Assembly (NCBI RefSeq): GCF_003688405.1 | Contig: NZ_REFC01000011.1 | Location: forward strand, 868,001-932,000 | Source of the DNA: Ulvibacter antarcticus | GTDB taxonomy: Bacteria; Bacteroidota; Bacteroidia; Flavobacteriales; Flavobacteriaceae | Length of the DNA stretch: 64,000 bases | Reading direction: 5' to 3' | Part shown: positions 50,209 through 59,567 of the stretch, in pieces | Layout of the letters: each line of letters starts with the position of its first letter | How positions within the stretch are numbered: the first letter of the stretch is position 1 | Notes under the pieces: generated by a model | The model's input: the letters and a program-made list of their open reading frames with translations, nothing else | The model's database searches: none | What the model was told of the DNA's origin: nothing | Made by a program: the position numbers and the translations under genes

Positions 50209-50778
50209 ATGAAAAAACACAAACATATTGTAAAAAGCGTGATGGCTCTATTTTTTGTCATCACGCTTTTTGCATGTGAAGGAAATTATAAAAATATTCA
50301 AAAGTTGAATTTAAAGGACAATGCTCCTTTTGCGGAAGGAAAGAATATTAACCTTAAATATACCGATTCGGGGAAGGTTGTTACCAATCTTCTGGCCGCT
50401 AGACTTTGGGATTACAGCAATATGGAATTTCCATATCAAGAGTTTCCCGACGGAATTGAACTACACTTCTGGGATGATGAAAAAGAGAGTACTGTAACCT
50501 CAGATTATGCGATTCGTTTTGATGAAACCGACATTGTGGATTTGCGAAAGAATGTTGTGCTGGTCACAAGCGATAGTCTGGTATTAAGAGCCGAGCAGTT
50601 ATATTGGGACCAGAAAAATCAATGGGTATTTACCGACCTGCCTTATCAAATTAAATTTAAAGATGGTTCCTATAATGACGGTGCGAGGTTTGATTCCAGT
50701 GAAGATTTTACTAACTTCATCTCGCGGAAGAACCAAGGTGTTCAATTGATCGATAAAACAAAAACCGATGGCGAATAA
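50209..50778 (+). CDS. lptC: LPS export protein LptC-like
   Basis: 189 residues with a single N-terminal anchor and lipobox-like LFACEG. The LptC jellyroll region is seen as DYAIRFDETDIVDLRKNVVLVTSDSLVLRAEQLYWDQKN, then VFTDLPYQIKFKDGSY. In the Lpt bridge it hands LPS from the LptBFG transporter to LptA. It is in the envelope block with the barrel and TPR proteins. Its stop overlaps the start of the following small gene by 11 bp. Confidence 0.85.
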   Translation: MKKHKHIVKSVMALFFVITLFACEGNYKNIQKLNLKDNAPFAEGKNINLKYTDSGKVVTNLLAARLWDYSNMEFPYQEFPDGIELHFWDDEKESTVTSDYAIRFDETDIVDLRKNVVLVTSDSLVLRAEQLYWDQKNQWVFTDLPYQIKFKDGSYNDGARFDSSEDFTNFISRKNQGVQLIDKTKTDGE

Positions 50779-50965
50779 TATTTACAAACTCTTTGAATAC
50801 GCATATTTGGCTATGGCTGCGTTTTCCGTATATATAGTGTACGAAAACTGGTCTGACAACCGAAACAGAGCTTATTTGTTTGCTTTTTTTGGGGTAGTTG
50901 CCATTTTTATGTTTTTCTTTAAAAGAAATTTTAGAAGAAAAATGGATGAGCGAAATAAAAAATAA
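50768..50965 (+). CDS. Small two-helix membrane protein
   Basis: 65 residues with two hydrophobic stretches (about 10-25 and 35-50) and a strongly basic end (KRNFRRKMDERNKK). It overlaps lptC by 11 bp and is 60 bp before the CNNM gene. I do not recognise a named family. Overlap and conservation of order suggest a real gene. Confidence 0.72.
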   Translation: MANNIYKLFEYAYLAMAAFSVYIVYENWSDNRNRAYLFAFFGVVAIFMFFFKRNFRRKMDERNKK

Positions 50966-51025
50966 GGTGTTATTGACATTTTTTTTTAAAGCTTTAGCCC
51001 TTAACATAACTCATAACTAACTCCT

Positions 51026-52279
51026 GTGGATTACAGTGTTTTTATAATCATTCTCATGTTAATTCTTTCCGCTTTTTTCTCTGGGATGGAAATTGCCTAT
51101 GTTTCTTCCAATAAGATTCATATAGAAATTGAGAAAAAACAAAATAACTTTCTGGCAGGCGTTCTTAAGAAAATAACCAAACGCCCTTCTAAGTTTATTG
51201 CGACCATGTTGGTTGGTAACAATATCGCTCTGGTGATCTATGGATTCTATATGGGGGATTTGTTGATGCAAAGATTTCCTGTGGAAGGCTTTGCAGGTCT
51301 GCTTTTACAAACAGTTATTTCTACATTGGTTATATTGCTTACTGCGGAATTTTTACCGAAGGTGTTTTTTCAGATATATGCAAATAATTTACTGAAGATC
51401 TTCGCGGTTCCAGTTTACTTTTTCTACGTGGTATTTTCTTTAGTTTCTGAAACTATTATCTGGATTTCAGATCTTGTACTTAAGCTCTTTTTTAAAACAG
51501 AAGGAGATATGGTGCAGCTCAGCTTCAGTAAGATCGAACTTGGGAATTACATTTCAGAACAAATGGAAATCGTCGAGACACACGATGAAATCGATACTGA
51601 AATTCAAATCTTTCAAAATGCCCTGGATTTTTCCGAAGTAAAATCAAGAGAGGCTATGATTCCACGTACTGAAATGATCGCCGTGGATATTGAAACAGCG
51701 CCAAAAGACTTAACAAAGATTTTTATTGATACAGGTCTTTCCAAAATTCTGGTTTATAAAGATAATATCGATGATATTGTAGGTTATGTACATTCTTTCG
51801 AACTTTTTAAAAAGCCACAAAGCATTAAAAAAATAATCATGCCGGTTATTTTTGTTCCTGAGACTATGTTGGCCAAGGATGTACTTAATATTTTAAGTAA
51901 AAAACGAAAAAGTTTGGCTGTTGTGATCGACGAGTATGGAGGAACTTCCGGGATTATTACTGTAGAAGATATTATTGAAGAGCTGTTTGGTGAGATTGAA
52001 GATGAGCACGATAGTGTTGCTCTAATCGAAGAGGAACTAGGTGAAGGGAAATATAAATTTTCGGCACGACTGGAAGTCGATTATCTTATAGAGACCTACA
52101 AGTTGAATTTTACAGTAAGTGAAAATTACGAAACACTAGGGGGGATGATCGTTCACTTTAGGGAAGAAATCCCGGAACAAGGAGAAACTGTACAGATAGA
52201 CCGCTATTCTTTTCATATTCTTGAAGTTTCCAACACCAAAATTGAACTGGTAGAAGTTACTCTTATTCCGGAAGATTAA
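51026..52279 (+). CDS. CNNM/CorC-type membrane protein (hemolysin-like family)
   Basis: 417 residues starting at GTG 51026, which directly follows the previous gene's end; no ATG fits as well. Domains: DUF21 membrane part with four helices (about 1-180, including NKIHIEIEKKQ), a CBS pair (about 195-315, REAMIPRTEMIAVD and VVIDEYGGTSGIITVEDIIEEL), and a CorC/HlyC domain (330-415). Bacterial members are linked to magnesium or cobalt efflux, and in Bacteroidota a GldE-like paralog of this family is part of gliding/secretion. GldE is a possible alternative identity. Confidence 0.87.
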   Translation: MDYSVFIIILMLILSAFFSGMEIAYVSSNKIHIEIEKKQNNFLAGVLKKITKRPSKFIATMLVGNNIALVIYGFYMGDLLMQRFPVEGFAGLLLQTVISTLVILLTAEFLPKVFFQIYANNLLKIFAVPVYFFYVVFSLVSETIIWISDLVLKLFFKTEGDMVQLSFSKIELGNYISEQMEIVETHDEIDTEIQIFQNALDFSEVKSREAMIPRTEMIAVDIETAPKDLTKIFIDTGLSKILVYKDNIDDIVGYVHSFELFKKPQSIKKIIMPVIFVPETMLAKDVLNILSKKRKSLAVVIDEYGGTSGIITVEDIIEELFGEIEDEHDSVALIEEELGEGKYKFSARLEVDYLIETYKLNFTVSENYETLGGMIVHFREEIPEQGETVQIDRYSFHILEVSNTKIELVEVTLIPED

Positions 52280-52580
52280 TAAAGGTTATTATCTAGATTT
52301 TTTGTCTCATGTTTTACTAAAATAGTGTGTTGTCCCATTTAATTTAAAACATCTAATCAAATCCCTCTGATACTGCATTTCATCTATTTTCTTCAATTCC
52401 TGAAAATATTCAAATTAACTTTTTTATTAATGAAGGGAAAATAGTATTTTCGCCCCCTGATTATTGTGAAGATTTTCCCTAAAATTCAGTCTTATAAAGA
52501 GTAAGCAGTAAAATAGGGACTAACATAATTCTTTCAAAATCGATTAGAATCGATAGTTAGAATGTAAAATTAAAGTACAA
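52280..52580. other. Intergenic region before the PpiD-like gene, with inverted repeat
   Basis: AGGGAAAAT (52434-52442) and ATTTTCCCT (52472-52480) form a perfect 9 bp inverted repeat with a 29 nt loop. TATTTTCG (52445-52452), a possible -7 box with one change, lies inside the loop. This would place the repeat around the promoter of the foldase gene. Nothing else recognised in the interval. Confidence 0.4.
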
Positions 52581-54686
52581 ATGGCAATATTAAACAACAT
52601 TAGAAAAAGAGGAGTCTTTCTTATTATCATCATCGCATTAGCGTTGTTCTCCTTCATTCTTGCAGATGTTATCCGTAATGGAGGTTTTTCCTCAAATAAA
52701 TCACAAACAACTGTTGCAGTTGTAAATGGAACCGATATCGATCGGGAGAGTTTTATGCAACAAGTTGAAAATGTACAACGCCAGTTAGGACCAAATGGAA
52801 CTACATCTCAGGCAATGAATCGAGTTTGGGAAACTGAACTTAGAAAAGTGTTACTTGAAGAACAGTACGAAAAATTAGGACTTTCTGCAGAGAAAGCTCA
52901 GATTGGAAGTGCTATGCGTCAAAGTCTTGCAGGAAACCCAACTTTCTTAAATGAAGCGGGACAATTCGATGAAGGAAAGATGCAGGAGTATATTGCTAGT
53001 ATTAAAACTTCAAACCCGGTAGCATACCAACAGTGGTTGGATTATGAAAAGAGTGTTGAGGCAAGTGTACTACAAGACACATATTACAATCTTATAAAAG
53101 GTGGATTGAGAAGTACCTTGGCTGAAGGTGAGCAGGAATATCGTTTTGAAAATGATAAAGTGAATATAGAATATGTTCAAATTCCTTATACAAAAATACC
53201 AGACGGGGATGTTACTGTAACTGATGAAGAGATTAAAGCTTACGTAAAAGAACATTCTTCTAAGTACGAAGTTGAAGCTAAGGCAGATATTCAATATGTT
53301 ACTTTTTCTGAAGAGCCTACGCTAGATGACGTAAATGATGCAAAAGCAGACATTGCAACGCTATTGAGTCCAAAGTATCAGTATAGCGATACGATCCAAG
53401 GATTTGCTAAGGCGGTGGATTTCGAAGAATTTGTAAATGCGAATTCAGATCAGCCTTATGTTGATAAATGGCAATTTAAAAAGGAGTTACCTCAAGAAGC
53501 TGCAGATTCTATAATGGCATTGAAAGTAGGTCAAGTATATGGTCCTTATAAAATAGGGAACAACTTTAACCTGAGTCGTATTGTTGAAACCAAACAATTG
53601 CCAGATTCTATTAAATCAAAGCACATCTTGGTTCGATTTGCCGGAACTTTAAGAGCAGCAGAAGATATTACACGATCTAAAGAAGAAGCACAAAAATTGG
53701 CAGATAGTCTTTTGACGGTAGTAAAAAGAGATAAAAGTAAATTTGATGTTCTAGCTGGTCAGTTTTCAGATGATACATCAAATAAAGATAAAGGTGGAGA
53801 TTTAGGATATAACGCTCCCGGAAGAATGGTTGCAGCCTTCGATAACTTTACTATCGATAACAAACCAGGAACTGTTGGAGTAGTTGAAACTGATTTCGGA
53901 TTTCATGTTATTTCTGTGGAAGATCAAAAGAATCTTCAGAAAGCAGTGAAAGTAGCTACAATTACTAAAGAAATTGAAGCATCTGAAAAAACAATGAGTG
54001 ATGTATTTGCTCAAGCTTCTAAGTTTGAGTTGGGATCTCAAAAAGGTGATTTTTCAACCTTCGCGAAAGAACAAAATATAGAAGTGAAACCCGTAAATAA
54101 AATTGATCGAATGGATTCAAATATCCCTGGTGTTGGAAACAATCGTTCTATTGTAAACTGGGCATTTGAGGAAGACACCAATGTTGGAAATGTAAAGAGA
54201 TTTTCAGTACCTAATGGCTACGTAATTGTTCAAGTAACAAGAAAATCACCTAAAGGATTAATGAGTGTTGCTGAGGCTTCAACAGCTGTAACGCCAATTC
54301 TTCGTAACCAGAAAAAAGCTAAGAAAATTCGTGAGTCAATTACAGGAACAGAGCTTAAGGAAATCGCGGCAAGTCAGAATGTAACAGTTCAAAATGCAAC
54401 GGCCTTAACAATGGCTGCTCCTACTATTCCTGGTGCAGGTGCTGAGTTAGCTGTGGTTGGTGCTGCTTTTTCTAAGAAAGCTGGTGAGTCTACAGGACTT
54501 ATAGATGGAAAAGCGGGTGTGTTTAAAGTGAAAGTGTTGGCGGTAAATAAGGCGCCAAACCTTGAGAGTTATACTACCTATGCAAATCAATTAAACGCCA
54601 AAATCACGCCTACAGTGAACAATGCGATCTTCAAGGCTTTGAAAGAGGGTGCGGATATCGAAGATAATAGAGCAAATTTCTTTTAA
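52581..54686 (+). CDS. PpiD/SurA-type peptidylprolyl isomerase, membrane-anchored
   Basis: 701 residues. A single N-terminal helix (GVFLIIIIALALFSFILADV, from residue 11) anchors it in the inner membrane with the rest in the periplasm. The SurA-N-like region includes VVNGTDIDRESFMQQVEN. The parvulin PPIase domain is about 345-450: KSKHILVRFAG, GGDLGYNAPGRMVAAFDNF, and TDFGFHVISVED. A further C-terminal region (about 490-700) has a similar fold. It helps fold envelope proteins, including barrels. A shared bidirectional terminator separates it from the convergent GYDIA kinase gene. Confidence 0.88.
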   Translation: MAILNNIRKRGVFLIIIIALALFSFILADVIRNGGFSSNKSQTTVAVVNGTDIDRESFMQQVENVQRQLGPNGTTSQAMNRVWETELRKVLLEEQYEKLGLSAEKAQIGSAMRQSLAGNPTFLNEAGQFDEGKMQEYIASIKTSNPVAYQQWLDYEKSVEASVLQDTYYNLIKGGLRSTLAEGEQEYRFENDKVNIEYVQIPYTKIPDGDVTVTDEEIKAYVKEHSSKYEVEAKADIQYVTFSEEPTLDDVNDAKADIATLLSPKYQYSDTIQGFAKAVDFEEFVNANSDQPYVDKWQFKKELPQEAADSIMALKVGQVYGPYKIGNNFNLSRIVETKQLPDSIKSKHILVRFAGTLRAAEDITRSKEEAQKLADSLLTVVKRDKSKFDVLAGQFSDDTSNKDKGGDLGYNAPGRMVAAFDNFTIDNKPGTVGVVETDFGFHVISVEDQKNLQKAVKVATITKEIEASEKTMSDVFAQASKFELGSQKGDFSTFAKEQNIEVKPVNKIDRMDSNIPGVGNNRSIVNWAFEEDTNVGNVKRFSVPNGYVIVQVTRKSPKGLMSVAEASTAVTPILRNQKKAKKIRESITGTELKEIAASQNVTVQNATALTMAAPTIPGAGAELAVVGAAFSKKAGESTGLIDGKAGVFKVKVLAVNKAPNLESYTTYANQLNAKITPTVNNAIFKALKEGADIEDNRANFF

Positions 54687-54707
54687 AAAGATATTTAAAA
54701 CATATAC

Positions 54708-54742
54708 AAACCTCTCTGAAGTAATTTAGGGAGGTTTTTTTA
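54708..54742. terminator. Bidirectional terminator
   Basis: ACCTCTCT (54710-54717) and AGGGAGGT (54728-54735) form an 8 bp stem with one G-T pair, followed by T7 on the plus strand and an A-rich run on the other side. It lies between the two convergent stops. Confidence 0.75.
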
Positions 54743-55687
54743 TTTAACCATTTCCGAATAAGAAAGAACCGTACTATAACCTTTTTTTCTGAAGTAATCT
54801 CTATCTGCTTCATCACCAACAGCTAGTATAAAGTCTCCACCCCAGGCACCCAAGCTCTTTATAGAATTAGGATAATCTGAGAATAGCTGTTTCTTGATGG
54901 TTGGGATTTTTAGTATTTCTGAAATGAATTCTTCATGCTTCTGAAGCGATTGCTCAAAACTAGTTAGATCTTTAGTATCCAGAATAGCTCTGGTGATTGT
55001 ACTTATCGTTTGAAGATGCTCTACACCCACTGAAGCGAGCCGGAAGCGATTAATCCCTTCTTTACTGTCCTGTTTTCTGTTTAGATAAACAAAAAACAAT
55101 TTATCGGTGAAATTCCAATGGATCTTGATCTTTTCGATCTTCGGGTGTCCATTTTCAATTCTGTATAGAATAGGGCTATCGTTTTGAGCTGCAGCGATAT
55201 CATAGCCACTGCCTCCAAAACTCTTATCTAATAATTTGAAAGCATCAACTTCTGCCCATTGCGCAATATTATTTATTAAAGTAGAAGAAGTTCCCAAACC
55301 CCATTGACGATCAAAATTTAAACGGCTAACTACTTCGTACCCTTTTGCATCATTCAAAAAACTTGGATTCAGCTGTTTGGCTACTTTAAGTATATTAAGC
55401 AGTGTTTCTCGAATGTTTTTGTTTTCTCCTGAAACATCTTCAAATTGAACAATATCGGATATTGTAAAAGTATCTTCGTACCAAATACTGTCGTCGACCG
55501 CAATACTTTTCCATGAAATACCGGCTTTTTCCGAAGCTAATATTTCCAGAGATTGTCCAAAACGAGAGGGGACGGCAAGCGCCTCGGCACCGGCTAATAC
55601 CAAGTATTCGCCACTTAGAAGTAATTTACCGTTGCTATAGAATTTCCTTTTCAAATTAGTTACGTAAATTTTCGACAAAACTTTCAA
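54740..55687 (-). CDS. GYDIA-family GHMP kinase, probable phosphomevalonate kinase
   Basis: 315 residues from the ATG at 55687. A TTG at 55654, just after the stop of the upstream reductase gene, would start it at MKRKFYSNGKLLLSGEY, a more typical start for the family. GHMP motifs: NGKLLLSGEYLVLAGAEALA near the N-terminus, QWGLGTSSTLINNIAQW near 145, and the eponymous GGSGYDIAAAQNDSP near 175. With mevalonate kinase and mvaD elsewhere in the window, phosphomevalonate kinase is the missing step and the likely job. Overlap with the HMG-CoA reductase gene (32 bp) points to coupled translation. Confidence 0.86.
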   Translation of the reverse strand: MKVLSKIYVTNLKRKFYSNGKLLLSGEYLVLAGAEALAVPSRFGQSLEILASEKAGISWKSIAVDDSIWYEDTFTISDIVQFEDVSGENKNIRETLLNILKVAKQLNPSFLNDAKGYEVVSRLNFDRQWGLGTSSTLINNIAQWAEVDAFKLLDKSFGGSGYDIAAAQNDSPILYRIENGHPKIEKIKIHWNFTDKLFFVYLNRKQDSKEGINRFRLASVGVEHLQTISTITRAILDTKDLTSFEQSLQKHEEFISEILKIPTIKKQLFSDYPNSIKSLGAWGGDFILAVGDEADRDYFRKKGYSTVLSYSEMVK

Positions 55688-56993
55688 CCGAACTATGAGT
55701 CACCTGATGCTCAGTAAAAAAAGTTACAGCCTTCTCTTTTTCGAGTTCTGTGGCTTCCATTTGGTTCAAGATATTCATCAAATGCATTTTCATATGCCCT
55801 TTCTGGATTCCTGTTGTCACTAAGGACCTTATGGCAGCGAAATTTTGAGCCAATCCTGCCACCGCAACGATTTGCATTAATTGCTTGGCATTTGGTTTTT
55901 GTAAAAGTGTAAAGGCCAATTTTGTTAACGGATGTAAGGAGGTAAGTCCGCCCACGGTGCCGAGAGCCAATGGTATTTCAATACTAAAAGTGAAAATACC
56001 GTTTTCGACTTTGGCATCAGTAAGACTCGTATAGTTTCCATCTTTTGAGGCATAAGCATGCACTCCAGCCTCTACAGCTCGAAAATCGTTACCTGTTGCG
56101 AGAACGACAGCATCTATGCCGTTCATTATGCCTTTATTGTGAGTAACTGCACGTCTTGGTTCCACTTTAGCAATGTCGATCGCACGTACAAACTTTTGGG
56201 CGAAGACTGCACCATCAATATGTTTTGTAGTTAGATCTTCAACCTTACAAGAAACTTGTGCACGCACCAAACACTCAGGGACAAAATTGGATAAGATACT
56301 AAGGACTACTTCGGGTGATTGATTGCAATTCTTAAACGGGGTATAAGTAGATGCCTCTGTTTCAAAAGTTCGTGCAATTTCTTCAAGACAGCTGTTTATA
56401 AAATTGGCGCCCATTGCATCCAGTGTTTCAAAAGTGCAATGAAGTTGGTAATAACCGTTAAGTGCCTTGGTCGAATTTAGTAATACGATATCAATGAGTC
56501 CGCCGCCACGTTTTTGCATGTTTTTCTGAAGAGAAGCGATGCTTTCTATCAGTTTAGGTTTTACTTCGGAAAAGAACGTGCTAATATCAGATTGCTTTCC
56601 GAAGAAATTTACATGAACCTGTCCATTTTTCTGAGTGGAAATGACATTGGAAGTAAAACCTCCTTTATTCAACCAGAATTTTGCTGCATTACTCGCAGCT
56701 GCTACAACCGAGCTTTCTTCGATTACCATTGGTAACGTGAAAAGTGTGCCGTTGATTAGAAAATTTGGTGCGACTCCCAATGGTAGGTAATAGTTACTTA
56801 TAGTATTCTCGATAAAATCATCATGAAGCTTTTGAAGTTTTTCATCACTATTCCAATATTTTTTTAGGGTAGCAATGGCAGTTTCGTCATTGCTAAAATG
56901 CGTTGTAGCTAACCACTCGAGTTTTTGTGCTTTAGTTTTTTTTGAAAATCCTGAAACGGGTTTGTACATATTTTGAAACATTGTAAAGGGCAA
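55656..56993 (-). CDS. mvaA: Class II hydroxymethylglutaryl-CoA reductase
   Basis: 445 residues. HMG-CoA is reduced to mevalonate with NAD(P)H. Motifs of class II enzymes are seen in order: ENTISNYYLPLGVAPNFLING (substrate), PMVIEESSVVAAASNAAKFW (catalytic Glu region), NKGIMNGIDAVVLATGNDFR (Lys and Asp), and LGTVGGLTSLHPLTKLA near 345-360. The upstream 338 bp hold no obvious gene, so the promoter is probably there, driving this gene and the GYDIA kinase together. Class II enzymes in other bacteria can run in the degradative direction; the pathway neighbours favour synthesis here. Confidence 0.93.
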   Translation of the reverse strand: MPFTMFQNMYKPVSGFSKKTKAQKLEWLATTHFSNDETAIATLKKYWNSDEKLQKLHDDFIENTISNYYLPLGVAPNFLINGTLFTLPMVIEESSVVAAASNAAKFWLNKGGFTSNVISTQKNGQVHVNFFGKQSDISTFFSEVKPKLIESIASLQKNMQKRGGGLIDIVLLNSTKALNGYYQLHCTFETLDAMGANFINSCLEEIARTFETEASTYTPFKNCNQSPEVVLSILSNFVPECLVRAQVSCKVEDLTTKHIDGAVFAQKFVRAIDIAKVEPRRAVTHNKGIMNGIDAVVLATGNDFRAVEAGVHAYASKDGNYTSLTDAKVENGIFTFSIEIPLALGTVGGLTSLHPLTKLAFTLLQKPNAKQLMQIVAVAGLAQNFAAIRSLVTTGIQKGHMKMHLMNILNQMEATELEKEKAVTFFTEHQVTHSSVESFVENLRN

Positions 56994-57330
56994 AGATAGC
57001 GTTATTGAGGAATTGGTATTCGAATAAAGTCAAATTTGCACTATTCATTGAAGCCGCAATTTTCAAAAATGCAGAAAAAGTAAAGTCAATTTCTTGTTTC
57101 CCGTTGAACTTCAGAAGAAACTATAAAAAAAGATCACTCATGGCATTACGTATTTTCTTACGATGGGAGATGATCTGTCTCAAAGTATCCATTCATAATA
57201 CCTTCAGAAAAGAAAATAGAAAGCTGAGGATTCGTAGTGCATTTCGTCTTTAAAAATGCGCTATTTAACATAAAAACCCCAATACTTTCAAGAAATTTTA
57301 GTAAACTTGGCGTAACAAAAATTTAACATC
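56994..57330. other. Divergent intergenic region; no supported gene
   Basis: This gap should contain the promoters of the HMG-CoA reductase operon and the dipeptidyl peptidase. The only hint is TAAACTTG (57302-57309), one base off the -7 consensus, 21 bp before the TTG start of the peptidase. A short plus-strand frame (57005-57253) is basic, without family resemblance, and I do not call it a gene. Confidence 0.35.
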
Positions 57331-59544
57331 TTGAATAGACATATTCTTACACGAATTTTAGTGCTGTTTCTTACTGCATCTACTACACTTTTAGCACAAC
57401 AAAAAAACATTACATTAGAAGAAATTTGGGGAGGGTCTTTCCGGACTGAAGGACTGGATGTTCTGCGTTCTCTTAAAAATGGAGAGGAATATTCGGTACT
57501 TAATTACGACCAAACGGCGAAAGCATCTACCGTTGATGTTTACGATTATAAAAGTGGAAAGAAGGTAAAAACACTTGTAAATACCAACGATCTTGCCGGA
57601 ATCGAGCATATTATTTCTTACGAATTTAGTAAAGACGAGTCCAAACTTCTTTTGGCAACCGAGCTTAAACAAATTTATAGACGATCGAGCTTAGGGACCT
57701 ACTATGTGTACGATATAAAATCGAAGAAATTAGACCTTGTATCCACGAACAAAATTCAGGAGCCTACTTTTAGCAATGATGGGTCGAAAATCGCTTACGG
57801 TTTTGACAATAATTTATTTATAAAAAATTTAGCATCCGGAAAAGAGCAACAGATCACATCCGATGGGAAAAAGAACAGTATTATCAACGGTATCACCGAT
57901 TGGGTTTATGAGGAGGAATTCGCTTTTGTAAGAGCCTTCGATTGGAACAAAGATGGATCTAAACTAGCATTTATCCGATTTGATGAGACTGAAGTTCCTG
58001 AATTTTCTATGGATGTCTACGGAAAAGAATTATACCAGACGCAAGAGGTATTTAAATATCCAAAAGCAGGAGAAGCAAACGCGAAAGTATCTTTGCATTT
58101 ATATGATTTGGCAAGTGGCCAGACTTCAAAGGTCGATCTTTCGCAGTATAACAGTTATTATATTCCAAGAATCGAATGGACAGCAGACAAAGATGTGCTA
58201 AGTGCACAACTTACCAATCGACATCAGGATACGGTAGATCTGATATTTGTGGATGCGTCGAATAATACTTCGAAGCTTATTTTAAAAGAAACAGATAAGG
58301 CCTATGTTGACATAACAGATAATCTTACATTTTTAAATGACAACAGTTTTATCTGGACCAGTGAAAAAAGCGGTTGGAATCAAATTTACTATTACGACAA
58401 GACAGGAAAGCCGGTTAATCAAGTTACTGATGGTAATTGGGAAGTAACTAATTATTACGGTTTTGACCAAAATACCGGCCGAATTTATTACCAATCTACC
58501 GAGAACGGAAGCACTAACAGAGATGTTTATTCGGTGCTTCGATCTGGCAAGAACAAAGTGCGATTAAGTACGGAATCAGGGACTAATGCAGCCGATTTCA
58601 GTGCTGATTTCAGTTATTATATTGGTACATTCTCAAGTAGTGAAACTCCCTATGTTTACACATTAAACGAAGCAAAAACAGGAAAGCTTGTTAGGGAGAT
58701 CAAAAACAACAATGAGTTAAAAAATAAATTGGCAACTTATAAGATGTCGCCAAAAGAGTTCTCTACAATAAATGTAAATGGTGAGGAGCTTAATATGTAT
58801 ACTATTAAACCTCAAAACTTCGATCCAAATAAAGAATACCCGTTATTTATGTATCAGTATTCTGGACCAGGTTCTCAGAGCGTTGCCAACCGTTGGGGAG
58901 GAGCGAACGATTATTGGCATCAAATGTTAGTTCAGGATGGGTTTATAGTTGTTTGTGTTGATGGAAGAGGAACCGGATTAAAAGGACGGGATTTCAAAAA
59001 AATGACGCAAAAAGAATTAGGAAAGTATGAAGTTGAAGACCAAATTGCAGCTGCTGAGAAGTTAGGTGCATTGCCTTATATAGATGCCGACAGAATTGGG
59101 ATCTGGGGTTGGAGCTATGGTGGATTTATGTCGTCAAACTGTCTGTTCCAGGGAGCAGATACTTTTGCAATGGCAATAGCTGTGGCGCCCGTATCGAGTT
59201 GGAGGTTCTACGATACTATCTATACTGAGCGTTATATGCAAACACCTCAGGAAAATCCTTCTGGCTATGATGAGAATTCTCCAATTTCACATGTGGATAA
59301 ATTAGAAGGAGATTATTTATTGGTTCATGGTAGTGCAGATGATAATGTTCATGCTCAGAATACCATGCGACTAGTGGAAGCGTTGGTGCAAGCTAATAAG
59401 CCTTTCGATTGGGCTGTTTATCCAGATAAGAATCATGGAATTTACGGAGGAAACACGAGATTACATTTATATAGTAAAATGACTCGATTTATAAAGGAAT
59501 CTTTGGGAGAACCTAAGGACAATCTGATAAAAATTAAAAACTAA
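57331..59544 (+). CDS. DPP4-family (S9B) dipeptidyl peptidase
   Basis: 737 residues from TTG 57331; no ATG lies near the signal peptide (MNRHILTRILVLFLTASTTLLAQ). An N-terminal eight-bladed propeller (DPPIV_N, about 90-460) is followed by the S9 hydrolase domain. The triad is S595 in GWGWSYGG, D670 in HGSADDNVH and H702 in DKNHGIYGG. The EEEFAFVRAF region (about 195) matches the double-Glu that binds the peptide N-terminus. It should release dipeptides with proline or alanine at position two in the periplasm. Two peptide transporters follow after 23 bp. Confidence 0.95.
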   Translation: MNRHILTRILVLFLTASTTLLAQQKNITLEEIWGGSFRTEGLDVLRSLKNGEEYSVLNYDQTAKASTVDVYDYKSGKKVKTLVNTNDLAGIEHIISYEFSKDESKLLLATELKQIYRRSSLGTYYVYDIKSKKLDLVSTNKIQEPTFSNDGSKIAYGFDNNLFIKNLASGKEQQITSDGKKNSIINGITDWVYEEEFAFVRAFDWNKDGSKLAFIRFDETEVPEFSMDVYGKELYQTQEVFKYPKAGEANAKVSLHLYDLASGQTSKVDLSQYNSYYIPRIEWTADKDVLSAQLTNRHQDTVDLIFVDASNNTSKLILKETDKAYVDITDNLTFLNDNSFIWTSEKSGWNQIYYYDKTGKPVNQVTDGNWEVTNYYGFDQNTGRIYYQSTENGSTNRDVYSVLRSGKNKVRLSTESGTNAADFSADFSYYIGTFSSSETPYVYTLNEAKTGKLVREIKNNNELKNKLATYKMSPKEFSTINVNGEELNMYTIKPQNFDPNKEYPLFMYQYSGPGSQSVANRWGGANDYWHQMLVQDGFIVVCVDGRGTGLKGRDFKKMTQKELGKYEVEDQIAAAEKLGALPYIDADRIGIWGWSYGGFMSSNCLFQGADTFAMAIAVAPVSSWRFYDTIYTERYMQTPQENPSGYDENSPISHVDKLEGDYLLVHGSADDNVHAQNTMRLVEALVQANKPFDWAVYPDKNHGIYGGNTRLHLYSKMTRFIKESLGEPKDNLIKIKN

Positions 59545-59567
59545 ATCACTAATTTAATCTAAAATAT

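Noticed and set aside
57005-57253. Plus-strand 82-codon frame before the dipeptidyl peptidase
   Set aside because: Basic, cysteine-containing but without family features; sits where divergent promoters are expected.
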